Both the position numbers and the translations under genes were made by a program. This document shows, in pieces, positions 19,266-30,033 of a stretch of 64,000 nucleotides of DNA (position 1 is its first letter; each line of letters starts with the position of its first letter). Below the pieces are notes generated by a model. That model was given only the letters and a program-made list of their open reading frames with translations. It searched no databases and was not told where the DNA came from. This DNA is from Halopseudomonas phragmitis (GTDB lineage: Bacteria; Pseudomonadota; Gammaproteobacteria; Pseudomonadales; Pseudomonadaceae): the NCBI RefSeq assembly GCF_002056295.1, contig NZ_CP020100.1:2565501-2629500 (forward strand), in the 5' to 3' direction.

Positions 19266-19520
19266 TTACTTGCGGCTGGTCCGCTCCAGCATGCGCATGG
19301 CCCGCTCATTGGCTTCGTCAGCGCTTTGCTGAGCCCGCTGGGCGGCAGCCAGTGCTTCTTCCGCCTTGCGATAGGCCTCATCGGCACGAGCCTGAGCACG
19401 TGCTGTGGCGTTCTCGTTGGCAGTCAGACGAGCGCTGGTTTCCTGTTGCTGGGTGTTGCTGCAGCCGACAGCCAAAAGCGCGGCCAGGGCAACGGCGGAC
19501 AATTGCAGTGCAGTTTTCAT
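19266..19520 (-). CDS. oprI: Major outer-membrane lipoprotein OprI (Lpp-like)
   Basis: 84 residues with a lipoprotein signal ending in LLAVGC (lipobox, lipidated Cys20) and a long Ala-rich helix: [20 protein letters not shown], then [20 protein letters not shown], ending in ERTSRK. The terminal Lys can be joined to peptidoglycan, tethering the outer membrane. The helix is very close to P. aeruginosa OprI. Strong expression is expected; AAGGGGAAAA lies just ahead of the start on the coding strand. Confidence 0.96.
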   Translation of the reverse strand: MKTALQLSAVALAALLAVGCSNTQQQETSARLTANENATARAQARADEAYRKAEEALAAAQRAQQSADEANERAMRMLERTSRK

Positions 19521-19749
19521 GGTTTTCCCCTTCTCGATGAGTCCTTGCGTTGGGTCGGTTCTATTGAACGCTCCCCGTTAGCATCAACAATACTAGCACT
19601 GGTTTTTGACTATGGTGTTGTCATAAGTCATAAACCAGCGTGTTAGAGGGTATTCAGCAATTTTAATTCCCTGTTGCAGGTGTTTGTTCTGGCTCGACAG
19701 TGCGGTAATGTGTCGCAACCACAATGAGACAACTACAAGGAATGCATTG

Positions 19750-21135
19750 ATGCTGGGCAACTTAGGCTTGCTAGCGGGGCTCGCCCTGCTGATTTTCATG
19801 GCCCTGCGCGGAGCCAATATCTTTATCGCCTCGCTGGTTTGTGCCCTGGTAGTGGCAGTGACCAACGGATTGTTGATTCCCAAGACTCTGCTTGAGTTCT
19901 ATCCCTTCGGCCCGCTTGGAGCCTTCACCTTTGCTGGCAAGTTCTTTCTGCTGTTCCTCTGTGGGGCAATTTTTGGTAAGGCCATGGCGACCAGTCAGGC
20001 AGCCAAGAGCATTGCACTGGCCATTACTAATAGCCTGGGTGTAAAGCGCACCCTGTTGGTGGGCATGTTGGTATGTGCGCTACTGACCTACGGCGGTGTA
20101 GTGGTGTTCGTGGTGGTGTTCACCATGTATCCGCTGGGTATCACTCTGATGCGTGAAGCCAATCTGCCCAAACGGCTCTGGGCGGCGGCGACCTCGGTTG
20201 GGGCCGGAACCTTCACCATGACCGCGCTGCCGGGGACTCCGTCGATCCATAACGTGATCTCGGCCAGTTCGCTGGGGACCGACCTGTTTGCCGGCGGCTG
20301 GATCGGGATCTTTGCTGCTCTGATCATGGTTGGGCTTGGCATGTGGTATGTCGAACGCGGCTGGCGGCTGGCCCGGGCCAATGGTGAAGGCTTTGTCGAG
20401 AATACCCAGGACAAGCGTATGGAGCAGTTGATCGGTGATCCTGCCGATGCGCCGCCGTGGTATCTGGCGATGGTTCCGATGATCGTGGTGCTGGGCGTGA
20501 TCATGCTGCCGCGGCTGTTGCTGGCCATGGGTGACTGGTCCGGTAGCGACAGCTTGCTGGCGCGCAGTCTGGTCTTTAGCCAGACGCAACCGATCATCTG
20601 GCCGAGCATGGCCTTGATCCTGGGTTCGTTGACCTGCGTAGTGCTGTTCCCGAGCATGCGGCGCAAGGTGGGGCAAGTATTTGGCCAGGGCGCCGAAGAC
20701 TCGATCATGCCGCTGCTCAATACGGCGGCAGTAATCGGCTTCGGTGGAGTCGTGACCCAGACCGCCGGTTTTGGTCAGTTTGCCCAGTGGATTCTCAGTG
20801 CTGATCTGCCGCCGCTACTGTCAGTGTTTGCCTCGGCCAGCGTAGTCTCGGCCATCGTTGGTTCGTCCTCTGGCGGTCTGCAGATTTTCATGCAGTCGCT
20901 GGCTCCGCATTACCTGGAGATGGGCGTACAACCGGAGATCCTGCACCGGATCGCCGCCATTGCCTCGGGCGGTTTAGACTCGTTGCCGCATTGTGGCGCA
21001 GTGATCGCCACCTTCATGATCATGGGGTTGACCCATCGTGAGGCTTACAAGGATATGTTCGTGGTCACCGTGGCTATCCCGGTGGTGGCCTGTCTGGCCG
21101 CGATCGCACTACTGATGATGCTGGGTATGGGCTGA
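19750..21135 (+). CDS. GntP-family permease
   Basis: A membrane protein of 461 residues with about 12 hydrophobic segments, from ATG19750 with AAGGAA at 19737-19742. Family features include LLFLCGAIFGKAMATSQAAK, the SVGAGTFTMTALPGTPSIHN segment and SSSGGLQIFMQSLAPHYLEM near the end. GntP/CitMHS-type carriers import organic acids such as gluconate, citrate or hydroxybutyrate with protons. No catabolic gene flanks it, so the substrate is open. Confidence 0.85.
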   Translation: MLGNLGLLAGLALLIFMALRGANIFIASLVCALVVAVTNGLLIPKTLLEFYPFGPLGAFTFAGKFFLLFLCGAIFGKAMATSQAAKSIALAITNSLGVKRTLLVGMLVCALLTYGGVVVFVVVFTMYPLGITLMREANLPKRLWAAATSVGAGTFTMTALPGTPSIHNVISASSLGTDLFAGGWIGIFAALIMVGLGMWYVERGWRLARANGEGFVENTQDKRMEQLIGDPADAPPWYLAMVPMIVVLGVIMLPRLLLAMGDWSGSDSLLARSLVFSQTQPIIWPSMALILGSLTCVVLFPSMRRKVGQVFGQGAEDSIMPLLNTAAVIGFGGVVTQTAGFGQFAQWILSADLPPLLSVFASASVVSAIVGSSSGGLQIFMQSLAPHYLEMGVQPEILHRIAAIASGGLDSLPHCGAVIATFMIMGLTHREAYKDMFVVTVAIPVVACLAAIALLMMLGMG

Positions 21136-21250
21136 GTCGGAAGCGGGGAATGACAGGGGGGGTGAGCGAAAAATCGGGTGGAATTTTTTTCCTGATTTGT
21201 TGTCTATACTGTTCCCCTGTTCCCTTTTGGATTTCCACAGGAGACCGACA

Positions 21251-21535
21251 ATGCCACTGACGCCGATCCAACACGATCCGCAAGCACAGCAGTTCTACAT
21301 TGTCGTCGATGGCGCAAAAGCCTATTTGTCCTATATGGATCTGGGTAAAAAGACGCTGGATATCTACCGTACCTTCGTGCCCAGTATTCTGCGCCGCAGG
21401 GGGCTGGCCGCCAGGCTGACAGCCCATGCCCTGCGCTATGCAGAGGAGGGCGGGTACACGGTTATACCCTCCTGCTCGTACGTGGAGTGGTACATGGATC
21501 GCCAGACTCGCCTCGTCGAAGCCCGTACTGCCTGA
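21251..21535 (+). CDS. Small GNAT-like N-acetyltransferase (YjdJ type)
   Basis: 94 residues from ATG21251. This short single-domain GNAT has YIVVDGAKAYLSYMDLGKKT and the acetyl-CoA loop region FVPSILRRRGLAARLTAHAL (R-R-R-G-L-A pattern), ending IPSCSYVEWYMDRQ, as in the YjdJ/Gcn5-related group of about 95 residues. The target is unknown. A bidirectional terminator follows. Confidence 0.85.
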   Translation: MPLTPIQHDPQAQQFYIVVDGAKAYLSYMDLGKKTLDIYRTFVPSILRRRGLAARLTAHALRYAEEGGYTVIPSCSYVEWYMDRQTRLVEARTA

Positions 21536-21547
21536 GTCCTATTGCAG

Positions 21548-21584
21548 AAACGACAAACCCCGCCTTGGCGGGGTTTGTCGTTTT
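21548..21584. terminator. Bidirectional rho-independent terminator
   Basis: AAACGACAAACCCCGCC, a TTGG loop region and GGCGGGGTTTGTCGTTTT form a long near-perfect stem with an A run on the left and T run on the right. It lies between the convergent acetyltransferase and DAHP synthase genes and can serve both. Confidence 0.9.
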
Positions 21585-21595
21585 AAGGGCCGGGA

Positions 21596-22672
21596 TCAGC
21601 CGCGCTGACGCTTGGGCATAACATCCTTGAGTTTGGCGTGCATGCTGCGGATGCTGCTGACTGTAGTATCCCAGTCGATGCAGGCGTCAGTCACAGAAAC
21701 TCCGTACTGCAGTTGCGACAGATCCTGGGGAATCGACTGATTACCCCAGCCGATATGGCTTTCAACCATCAGGCCGATTATCGAATTGTTGCCTTCGAGA
21801 ATCTGATTGGCAACGTTATCCATCACCAGTGGCTGCAAGCCCGGGTCCTTGTTGGAGTTGGCGTGGCTGCAGTCGACCATGATGTTCAGCGGTACGCCGG
21901 CCTTTTGCAGTTCCTTTTCACATAGCGAGACGCTGACCGAGTCATAGTTCGGTTTACCGTTGCCGCCGCGCAGTACCACATGGCCGTATTTGTTGCCCTT
22001 GGTGGTTACGATCGATACCTGGCCATCCTGGTTGATACCCAGGAAGCGGTGCGGGCTGGAGACTGACTGCAGGGCGTTGATGGCCACGGTCAGGCTGCCG
22101 TCGGTACCGTTCTTGAAGCCGACCGCCGAAGACAAGCCCGAAGACATTTCCCGGTGGGTTTGCGATTCGGTGGTACGGGCGCCGATGGCGGACCAGGAGA
22201 TCAGGTCCTGCAGGTACTGTGGGGAGATTGGGTCGAGCGCTTCGGTAGCGGTCGGCAAGCCCATCTCACTCAAATCACGCAGCAGTTGCCGGCCAATGTG
22301 CAGGCCGTCTTCGATCTTGAATGAATCATCAAGATAGGGGTCGTTGATCAGACCTTTCCAGCCAACGGTGGTACGTGGTTTTTCAAAATAGACCCGCATG
22401 ACCAGATACAAGGTGTCGCTGACTTCCTCGGCCAGTTTTTTCAAGCGCTGGGCGTAATCCTTGGCGGCTTCGACATCATGGATGGAGCAGGGGCCAATGA
22501 CGATAAACAGGCGCTGGTCCTTGCCATCGAGAATGTCGCGAATAACCTGGCGGCTATCGCTGATGGTCGCCTGGGCGGCCGGTGTCAGCGGAATTTTGGC
22601 TTTGAGTTGGGCGGGTGTGATCAGTACTTCGTTCGAAGCGATGTTAAGGTCATCGATTGGTAAGTCGGCCAT
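21596..22672 (-). CDS. 3-deoxy-7-phosphoheptulonate (DAHP) synthase, class I
   Basis: About 358 residues from ATG22672 (MADLPIDDLNIASNEVLITP); ATG22675 adds one Met. It condenses phosphoenolpyruvate and erythrose 4-phosphate, the first shikimate step. AroF/G/H-type motifs are FIVIGPCSIHD, RVYFEKPRTTVGWKG, GARTTESQTHREMSSGLS, FKNGTDGS, VVLRGG and IMVDCSHANSNKDP. Which aromatic amino acid inhibits it cannot be read with certainty, so no aroF/aroG symbol is given. Confidence 0.94.
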   Translation of the reverse strand: MADLPIDDLNIASNEVLITPAQLKAKIPLTPAAQATISDSRQVIRDILDGKDQRLFIVIGPCSIHDVEAAKDYAQRLKKLAEEVSDTLYLVMRVYFEKPRTTVGWKGLINDPYLDDSFKIEDGLHIGRQLLRDLSEMGLPTATEALDPISPQYLQDLISWSAIGARTTESQTHREMSSGLSSAVGFKNGTDGSLTVAINALQSVSSPHRFLGINQDGQVSIVTTKGNKYGHVVLRGGNGKPNYDSVSVSLCEKELQKAGVPLNIMVDCSHANSNKDPGLQPLVMDNVANQILEGNNSIIGLMVESHIGWGNQSIPQDLSQLQYGVSVTDACIDWDTTVSSIRSMHAKLKDVMPKRQRG

Positions 22673-22913
22673 CATCAGTCTCAGCAGGTTTGTCAGGCAG
22701 CCAGCGGCGCCTTGGTTCAATATTATGGAGGCTCCAGGGTGGCTGACAGCTTAATCAAGCTTGCCGCGCCAGGCTACCCCAACTTGCTACTATTGGGTCG
22801 ATTGATGGTTTGGATCGAACGCCAGCTTTGTCGCGTGGCTGACGGTCTTGAGCTGGCAAAGACGATTACCATGACGTCCAGTCGGACCATGCACATGACA
22901 AGAAGAGGGTGAT

Positions 22914-23873
22914 ATGCAAAGCAGCATGCCAAGAATCGGGGTTATCGGTACGGGCGCCATTGGCGGCTTTTACGGCCTGATGCTGGCCCGTAGCGGCCAG
23001 GACGTACACTTTTTGTTACGTAGTGAGTATCAGGCGGTGCTCGACAAGGGGCTGACCGTCGACAGTTGGGTGCACGGAATGCTCAACCTCAATCCGGTAC
23101 AGGCCTATCGCGACGTGGCCGACATGCCGGCCTGTGACTGGTTGCTGGTGGGCGCCAAGTCGACTACTAATGCTGAGTTGGCGCCAATCATTGCCAAGGC
23201 TGCGGCGCCTGGGGCCAAGGTAGTGTTGTTGCAGAACGGGCTGGATAACGAAGCCGACCTGCGGCCGTTGCTGCCTGATGACCTACACCTGATCGCCGGG
23301 CTGTGCTATGTGTGCCTGTACCGTACCGCGCCCGGTGTGGTGGTGCATCAAGACAACGGCCTGATCGACCTGGCCTACCATAGCGGCCCAGCCGGCGACG
23401 ATACGGCGCGAGCGGCTGTACTGAGCGAGGGCGCGGAGCTATTCCGTCAAGCCGGTATCAAGGCTCGGGAGGCCGCCAACCTGGAGTCAGCTCGTTGGCA
23501 GAAGCTGGTCTGGAATGCAGCTTTCAATGGCGTTTCCGTACTGCTCAATGGCGGCACCAAAGCGTTGCTCGATAACCCGGCCAGTTGGCAGTTGATTCGT
23601 GATCTGATGGCCGAGATCGTCAGTGCTGCCGAGGCCCAAGGCTACAGCATGCCGGAGCAATACCCGGAAAAACTGCTCAAGCACACCCACACCATGCCGG
23701 ACTATCAGCCCAGCATGTACCACGACTGGCTGCACAAGCGCCCGATGGAGCTGGACAATCTGTACGGCAAAGCGCTGGAAAAGGCCGCCCAGGCCGGTTG
23801 CGCGATGCCGAAAACCGAGGCATTGTTGCAGATGTTGCGGTTCATTCAGGACAGGTACCTGGCCGCTGACTGA
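22914..23873 (+). CDS. 2-dehydropantoate 2-reductase family protein (ApbA/PanE-like)
   Basis: 319 residues; ATG22914 follows AAGAGGGTGAT. The NADP Rossmann motif is IGVIGTGAIGGFYGLMLARS; VLLQNGLDNE and the catalytic Lys region SARWQKLVWNAAFNGVSVLL match the PanE family, with the C-terminal SMYHDWLHKRPMELDNLYGK. True PanE reduces ketopantoate for coenzyme A; Pseudomonas carry several paralogues, so this one may act on another 2-oxo acid. It is 20 bases upstream of a 5'-nucleotidase gene. Confidence 0.88.
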   Translation: MQSSMPRIGVIGTGAIGGFYGLMLARSGQDVHFLLRSEYQAVLDKGLTVDSWVHGMLNLNPVQAYRDVADMPACDWLLVGAKSTTNAELAPIIAKAAAPGAKVVLLQNGLDNEADLRPLLPDDLHLIAGLCYVCLYRTAPGVVVHQDNGLIDLAYHSGPAGDDTARAAVLSEGAELFRQAGIKAREAANLESARWQKLVWNAAFNGVSVLLNGGTKALLDNPASWQLIRDLMAEIVSAAEAQGYSMPEQYPEKLLKHTHTMPDYQPSMYHDWLHKRPMELDNLYGKALEKAAQAGCAMPKTEALLQMLRFIQDRYLAAD

Positions 23874-23893
23874 CCCCTTTGCCAGGAGGTGCC

Positions 23894-24805
23894 ATGCCCG
23901 TACTGCTCGGTGACAAGTTGGTGATTGCGATCTCCTCGCGAGCCTTGTTCGATTTGGATGACAGTCACCAGGTCTATGAGCAGGAAGGGCTGGAAGCCTA
24001 CCGGCAATATCAGATAGCGCGTGAAGACGAACCGCTGGCCCCTGGCGAAGCCTTTCAACTGGTGCAGAAGCTGCTACGGATCAACAGCCTGCTGGAAGGC
24101 GAAAGCCGGGTAGAGGTGGTGCTGTTGTCGCGCAACAGCGCTGATACCGGTCTGCGAGTTTTCAACTCGATCCAGCATTATCAGCTCGGGATTACCCGGG
24201 CTGCCTTTGCTGGCGGTCGCAGCCCGTTTACCTATGTGCCAGCCTTCGGCTGCCATCTGTTTCTTTCCACCCATGCCGACGATGTTCGCAGCACTCTGGA
24301 AGCCGGGTTTGCCGCCGCAACGATTCTGCCTTCGGGGCGCCCGCGTGACACCGGTGACGAGTTGCGCATCGCCTTTGATGGCGATGCGGTACTGTTCTCC
24401 GATGAATCCGAGCAAGTGTTTCAGCGTGATGGACTGGAGGCCTTTCAGGCCAAGGAGCGCGCCGCTGCGCGTGAGCCGTTGGCCGGTGGGCCGTTCAAGC
24501 ATTTCCTGGCCGCTCTGAACCGGATCCAGACCGAGTTCGGTGTCGATGATTGCCCAATCCGTACTGCTCTGGTTACCGCGCGTGGAGCTCCGGCCCATGA
24601 GCGGGTAATTCGGACCCTGCGAGAGTGGGATATTCGCCTGGATGAATCGCTGTTTCTCGGCGGGCTCGATAAGTCTGAGTTCCTGCGTGCCTTCGGAGCA
24701 GATCTGTTCTTCGATGACCAGGAAGGTCATTGTCAGCGAGCCGTGGGAGTGGTCCCGACCGGGCATGTGCCGCACGGCATCAGTAATCTGCGTAAAACCA
24801 GCTAG
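23894..24805 (+). CDS. Cytosolic 5'-nucleotidase (NT5C1-like)
   Basis: 303 residues from ATG23894, chosen over TTG23879 for AGGAGG at 23884-23889. It begins MPVLLGDKLVIAISSRALFD with SSRALFDLDDSH near the start, LLSRNSADTGLRVFNSIQHY, SPFTYVPAFGCHLFLS, RIAFDGDAVLFSDESE (the HAD-like DGD nucleophile region) and FLGGLDKSEFLRAFGADLFFD. This is the bacterial form of the eukaryotic-like cytosolic 5'-nucleotidase I family, expected to dephosphorylate nucleoside monophosphates. Confidence 0.87.
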   Translation: MPVLLGDKLVIAISSRALFDLDDSHQVYEQEGLEAYRQYQIAREDEPLAPGEAFQLVQKLLRINSLLEGESRVEVVLLSRNSADTGLRVFNSIQHYQLGITRAAFAGGRSPFTYVPAFGCHLFLSTHADDVRSTLEAGFAAATILPSGRPRDTGDELRIAFDGDAVLFSDESEQVFQRDGLEAFQAKERAAAREPLAGGPFKHFLAALNRIQTEFGVDDCPIRTALVTARGAPAHERVIRTLREWDIRLDESLFLGGLDKSEFLRAFGADLFFDDQEGHCQRAVGVVPTGHVPHGISNLRKTS

Positions 24806-24928
24806 GAACCAACCTCAAACTGCTTACACCGGTCTGACGAGGCGAAAAAAGACCCTTAAAGCCTTTTGGCAGACCAGTGGTCGGTTATTTTGTCGCCTGA
24901 CCAATCATTTCAGTTACAGATGGTCTAA

Positions 24929-25978
<1,050 letters not shown>

Positions 25979-26006
25979 ACTGGCAGCTAGTGTGCAGGGA
26001 CGCTGA

Positions 26007-26738
26007 TCAGCTCTTGGCGATCAGGTTGCCGGCGTGCAGGCCGCATTCCTTCTGGGTAGCTTCTTCCCACCACCAGCGGCCTTCGCGCTCGTGCTGGTTC
26101 GGCAGTACCGCACGGGTGCAGGGCTCGCAGCCAATGCTGACAAAGCCGCGCTCATGCAGCGGGTTGTAGGGAATCTCCAGCATGCGGATGTAGTTCCACA
26201 CATCTTCGCTGCTGTAGTTGGCCAGCGGGTTGAACTTGATCAGCGGATGCGCTTCGCTGCCGAATGCCTCGTCCTGTTCGATCACCGGCACATGGCTGCG
26301 GGTGCCGGGGCTCTGGTCGCGGCGCTGGCCAGTGATCCAGGCATCGACGGTTGCCAGCTTGCGCCGTAGCGGGGCGATCTTGCGGATGCCGCAGCACTCG
26401 CCATGACCGCTTTTGTAGAAATCGAACAGCCCCTTTTCCTTCACATAGGCTTCCAGGGCCTGATGCTCGGGGGAAAGTACTTCCAGAGCGATGCCGTAAT
26501 GCTCGCGGACTTTTTCCAGAAACTGGTAGGTCTCCGGGTGCAGGCGGCCGGTATCCAGGGTGAATACCTTGATGGCGGGGTTAATCTTCCAAGCCATGTC
26601 CAGCACTACGATATCGTCGGCGCCACTGAATGACAGCCACAGATTATCAAAGTGCTCAAAGGCCAGTTTGAGTATGTCCTGGGGGGATTTGCCGGCGTAG
26701 CTTTCGGCCAGTTCGGCGGGGTCGAATGTCTTGGTCAT
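26007..26738 (-). CDS. cysH: Phosphoadenylyl/adenylyl-sulfate reductase with Fe-S cluster
   Basis: 243 residues from ATG26738. It reduces activated sulfate to sulfite with thioredoxin or glutathione. Cys115-Cys116 (GECCGIRK) and Cys204/Cys207 (GCEPCTR) are the four ligands of the 4Fe-4S cluster that marks the APS-using bacterial type, and the catalytic Cys232 is in ECGLH. The PP-loop is [13 protein letters not shown] (SFSGA). Expected to be activated by the convergently placed CysB. Confidence 0.95.
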   Translation of the reverse strand: MTKTFDPAELAESYAGKSPQDILKLAFEHFDNLWLSFSGADDIVVLDMAWKINPAIKVFTLDTGRLHPETYQFLEKVREHYGIALEVLSPEHQALEAYVKEKGLFDFYKSGHGECCGIRKIAPLRRKLATVDAWITGQRRDQSPGTRSHVPVIEQDEAFGSEAHPLIKFNPLANYSSEDVWNYIRMLEIPYNPLHERGFVSIGCEPCTRAVLPNQHEREGRWWWEEATQKECGLHAGNLIAKS

Positions 26739-26958
26739 CAGGCTCGTTTCCTTCCAGGCGGTCAATGCGCCGCTGTTTTGAGCGAAGTCTAACAAAGCCC
26801 GACTTAGTCCATCCTCTTTTATTTAGTTATATTTTTATGTCTTTTGGCTATCATCAGGCAAGCTAACAGGCGTGTCTGTTAGCTTGGACTGGCATTGCGT
26901 CGCAGGCGCTTAGCCGGTAGATTGTCGGCCATTTCATCGATCACATCAGGAGCTGCCC

Positions 26959-27576
26959 GTGGAAATCGCCTGCCTTGACCTTGAAGGGGTACTGGTACCG
27001 GAAATCTGGATTGCCTTTGCCGAGAAAACCGGTATCGAAGAGCTGAAGGCGACTACCCGGGATATTCCCGACTACGACGTGCTGATGAAGCAACGCCTGG
27101 GCATTCTCGATCAGCACGGCCTCAAGCTGGGTGATATTCAGGAAGTGATCGCCACCCTCAAGCCGCTGGACGGCGCGGTGGAGTTCGTTGACTGGCTGCG
27201 CGAGCGCTTTCAGGTCGTGATTCTGTCCGATACTTTCTACGAGTTTTCGCAGCCGTTGATGCGTCAGCTCGGTTTTCCGACCCTGCTGTGTCATCGTCTG
27301 ATTGCCGACGAGAGCGACCGGGTAGTGGATTATCAACTACGCCAGAAGGATCCCAAGCGTCAGTCTGTTATTGCGCTCAAGAGCCTGTACTACCGGATCA
27401 TTGCTGCTGGTGACTCCTACAATGACACTACCATGCTGTCCGAAGCCCATGCCGGCATCCTGTTCCACGCCCCGGACAACGTGATTGCCGAGTTCCCGCA
27501 GTTTCCGGCAGTGCACACCTATGAAGACCTGAAGAAAGAGTTCATCAAAGCGTCGAATCGTACGCTGAGCCTCTGA
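26959..27576 (+). CDS. thrH: ThrH: phosphoserine phosphatase / homoserine phosphotransferase
   Basis: 205 residues; GTG26959 follows AGGAG (26948-26952). A HAD enzyme with motif I DLEGVLVPEIW (nucleophile Asp7; the usual second Asp is Glu, as in ThrH), motif II VVILSDTFYEF, motif III KDPKRQSVIALK and motif IV AAGDSYNDTTML. In P. aeruginosa ThrH transfers phosphate from phosphoserine to homoserine. A repeat element starts 3 bases after the stop. Confidence 0.95.
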   Translation: MEIACLDLEGVLVPEIWIAFAEKTGIEELKATTRDIPDYDVLMKQRLGILDQHGLKLGDIQEVIATLKPLDGAVEFVDWLRERFQVVILSDTFYEFSQPLMRQLGFPTLLCHRLIADESDRVVDYQLRQKDPKRQSVIALKSLYYRIIAAGDSYNDTTMLSEAHAGILFHAPDNVIAEFPQFPAVHTYEDLKKEFIKASNRTLSL

Positions 27577-27579
27577 TTT

Positions 27580-27658
27580 AGGGAAACACTGATTAAATCT
27601 GTTTCTGCGTTGGCCCAATTGTCGCTGGGCTTGTGTGCAATTAATCAGTGTCTTCTTA
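27580..27658. repeat. 79-bp MITE-like element (family B, short copy)
   Basis: Left end AGGGAAACACTGATTAA at 27580 and right end TTAATCAGTGTCTTCTT at 27641-27657 form an imperfect inverted repeat. The interior (TCTGTTTC, GTTGGCCCA, TTGTCGCTG, TTGTGTGCAATTAATCAG) matches the outer parts of the 175-bp element at 19084-19258, lacking its middle. It lies between the convergent thrH and pabB, and its right edge forms the pabB stop codon. Confidence 0.75.
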
Positions 27659-28978
27659 GTTTAGTGCTTCCATCAGAACCCTGACCTTGGTCAGGGTTTC
27701 CTGATATTCGGCTTCAGCCTCCGAGTCGGCGACGATGCCGCCACCTCCCCACAGATAGAGTCGGTCATCCTGATGAATCAGGGTGCGGATGGCGATATTC
27801 AGGTCCATCTGGCCTTCACAGCCGATATAGCCGATGCTGCCGCAATACAGGCTGCGCCGGACTGGTTCGAGTTCCTCGATGATCTGCATTGCGCGAATTT
27901 TCGGTGCTCCGGTGATCGATCCGCCCGGGAAGGCGGCGGCCAGCAGGTCGAGGGCGTCCTGACCTTCGGCCAGCTCGCCGGTTACGCTGCTGACCAGATG
28001 ATGAACGTTGGGATAGGTTTCCAGGGCGAACAGCTCGGGAACCCGGACACTGCCGGGCCGGCAGCTGCGGCCCAGGTCATTGCGTAGCAGGTCAACGATC
28101 ATCAGGTTTTCCGCCCGGTCCTTGAGGCATTCAAGTAGCTCTTCGGCTAGAGCCTGATCCTGTTCTGGCGTTGCGCCACGCCCTCGGGTGCCCTTGATCG
28201 GGCGGGTCTCTACATGGCCGTCATGGACCTGCAGAAAACGTTCCGGTGACAGGCAGAGCAGAGCGCCGTCAGGGCTTTCCAGGTAGGCGGAAAACGGAGT
28301 CGGGCAGGCTTGGCGCAGGCGTTGCCAGGCGCTCCAGGGATCGCCACTGCAGTCGGCGCTGAAGCGTTGAGCCAGATTGATCTGGTAGCAGTCGCCGGCC
28401 TGAATGTAGTGCTGAATGCGCTCAAAGGCTTGCTGGTAATCGGTACGGCGTTGCTCGGCCTGGAACGCACTGGTCAGGTGGAAGGGGGCTGGTGCGACAG
28501 CGCTGGTGCGCAGGCGTTCGAGAATGGCCTCGTGCTCGCTGTTCGGCAGGCGTGGATGACTCACCAGCCAGCTTTGACGCTGCTGGTGATCGCTCAGCAG
28601 CGCCCACAGGTGAATGCCCATGCGCAGGTCGGGTAGCCGGATATCGGCTTTGGCTAGCTCGGGCAGGGCCTCCAGGTGTCGACCGAAATCATAGCTGACA
28701 TAACCCAGAGCCCCGGCGCCAAAGGGCAGGGGCTGGCCGGGCCAGGATGCCGGGCCAAGATCGGCCAGCAGTTGACGCAGGCGAGCAAGCGTTTCTCGGC
28801 CGTGTTCTGCATGTAGCGGTTCGATTATCTGGCTTGGGCCGGCACTCAGCAGGCTGTAGCGGCCCAGCTGAGAGGGGGTGGCCGAGTCCAGCAGGACCGG
28901 ATGGCCAAGGTCACGCACGCTGGGCAGCCAGGCATCAAGCCTGGGCTGATAGCCCAGCTCAGTGAGTTGGTAGTGCAT
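27656..28978 (-). CDS. pabB: Aminodeoxychorismate synthase component I
   Basis: 440 residues. PabB converts chorismate and ammonia to 4-amino-4-deoxychorismate for folate. The N-terminal lobe is anthranilate-synthase-like (PFGAGALGYVSYDFGRHLEA). The chorismate-binding domain has YIQAGDCYQINLAQRF, LCLSPERFL, the PIKGTRGRG motif whose Lys is typical of PabB rather than TrpE, DLLRNDLGR and AFPGGSITGAPKIRAM. The length fits stand-alone PabB. Its stop codon TAA coincides with the edge of the short repeat. Confidence 0.95.
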   Translation of the reverse strand: MHYQLTELGYQPRLDAWLPSVRDLGHPVLLDSATPSQLGRYSLLSAGPSQIIEPLHAEHGRETLARLRQLLADLGPASWPGQPLPFGAGALGYVSYDFGRHLEALPELAKADIRLPDLRMGIHLWALLSDHQQRQSWLVSHPRLPNSEHEAILERLRTSAVAPAPFHLTSAFQAEQRRTDYQQAFERIQHYIQAGDCYQINLAQRFSADCSGDPWSAWQRLRQACPTPFSAYLESPDGALLCLSPERFLQVHDGHVETRPIKGTRGRGATPEQDQALAEELLECLKDRAENLMIVDLLRNDLGRSCRPGSVRVPELFALETYPNVHHLVSSVTGELAEGQDALDLLAAAFPGGSITGAPKIRAMQIIEELEPVRRSLYCGSIGYIGCEGQMDLNIAIRTLIHQDDRLYLWGGGGIVADSEAEAEYQETLTKVRVLMEALN

Positions 28979-28989
28979 TTACGATGTCG

Positions 28990-30024
28990 TCATGCAGGGT
29001 TTTCGGAGTTGCTGGACTCCGGGCTTGCCGGGGGGTCTTCGGGCTTGATTGAACGCGGCTGGCTAAAGTGCTTTTGGGCGTAGGCCACGCGCTGCTCAGG
29101 CGTTTCCGGCTCATGGCCGGTCTTTTTCAGTGCCGCCAGATGGCGTTCGACGGCATGGCAGCGGTGGGTCAGGCCGGCATCGTTGGCAATCTGGATATTC
29201 AGGCCTGGGCGGGCGTTGAGCTCCAGAATCAGCGGACCCTGATCCTGATCCAGTACCAGATCGACGCCGATGTACCCCAGACCGGACAATTCGTAACAGG
29301 ATGCCGCCAGGGCCATGAAACCGTCCCAATCCGGCAGTTGTACACCATCGACCGGGTTGGCAGTGTCGGGGTGTTTGCTGATCTTCTTGTTCAGCCAGGT
29401 ACCCTTGAGGGTTATGCCGGTAGCCAGATCGACACCGACCCCGATCGCGCCCTGGTGCAGGTTGGCCTTGCCACTGGATTGGCGGGTCGGCAGGCGCACC
29501 ATGGCCATCACCGGATAGCCCATCAGCACGATGATGCGAATGTCCGGTACGCCTTCATAGCTGATGCTCTTGAAGATCGGATCGGGGGTGACTCGGTATT
29601 CAATGATTACCCGGTCACGGTGGCCGCCGAGCGAGTACAGTCCAGACAGGATGCTGGAGATGTGGTGGCCGATTTCGTCGCGGCTGATGATCTTTCCCGA
29701 TACGGTCTTGAACATGCCTTCGTAGCGATCGGCGATGACGATGATGCCGTCGCCGCCGGCGCCCTGGGCCGGCTTGATAACGAAGTCCTTGTGTTTGTCG
29801 ACAATCGAATCGAACTTGTCGAAATCCTTCTCGGTTTCAATGATCCCGTACAGCTCCGGCACATGAATGCCGGCAGCGATGGCGCGCTCCTTGGTCAGGA
29901 TCTTGTCGTCGACCACCGGATACAGGTGCCGCTTATTGTACTTGAGTACATAGTCGGCATTGCGGCGGTTGATGCCCATGACGCCATGGGCTTTGAGCGC
30001 TTTCAAGGTTTTCAGGAAGAACAT
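28990..30024 (-). CDS. Alpha-L-glutamate ligase-like protein (RimK-related ATP-grasp)
   Basis: 344 residues. ATP-grasp features are FVIKPAQGAGGDGIIVIADR, VPDIRIIVLMGYPVMAMVRL and the metal-binding LILELNARPGLNIQIANDAG. The N-terminal MFFLKTLKALKAHGVMGINR replaces the usual pre-ATP-grasp domain. It lies 9 bases downstream of an inactive-transglutaminase membrane protein on the same strand, a pair often found together, sometimes with a RimB-like zinc protease. It is expected to join an amino acid (glutamate in the family name) to an unknown target. Confidence 0.88.
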   Translation of the reverse strand: MFFLKTLKALKAHGVMGINRRNADYVLKYNKRHLYPVVDDKILTKERAIAAGIHVPELYGIIETEKDFDKFDSIVDKHKDFVIKPAQGAGGDGIIVIADRYEGMFKTVSGKIISRDEIGHHISSILSGLYSLGGHRDRVIIEYRVTPDPIFKSISYEGVPDIRIIVLMGYPVMAMVRLPTRQSSGKANLHQGAIGVGVDLATGITLKGTWLNKKISKHPDTANPVDGVQLPDWDGFMALAASCYELSGLGYIGVDLVLDQDQGPLILELNARPGLNIQIANDAGLTHRCHAVERHLAALKKTGHEPETPEQRVAYAQKHFSQPRSIKPEDPPASPESSNSENPA

Positions 30025-30033
30025 GCGGTTTCC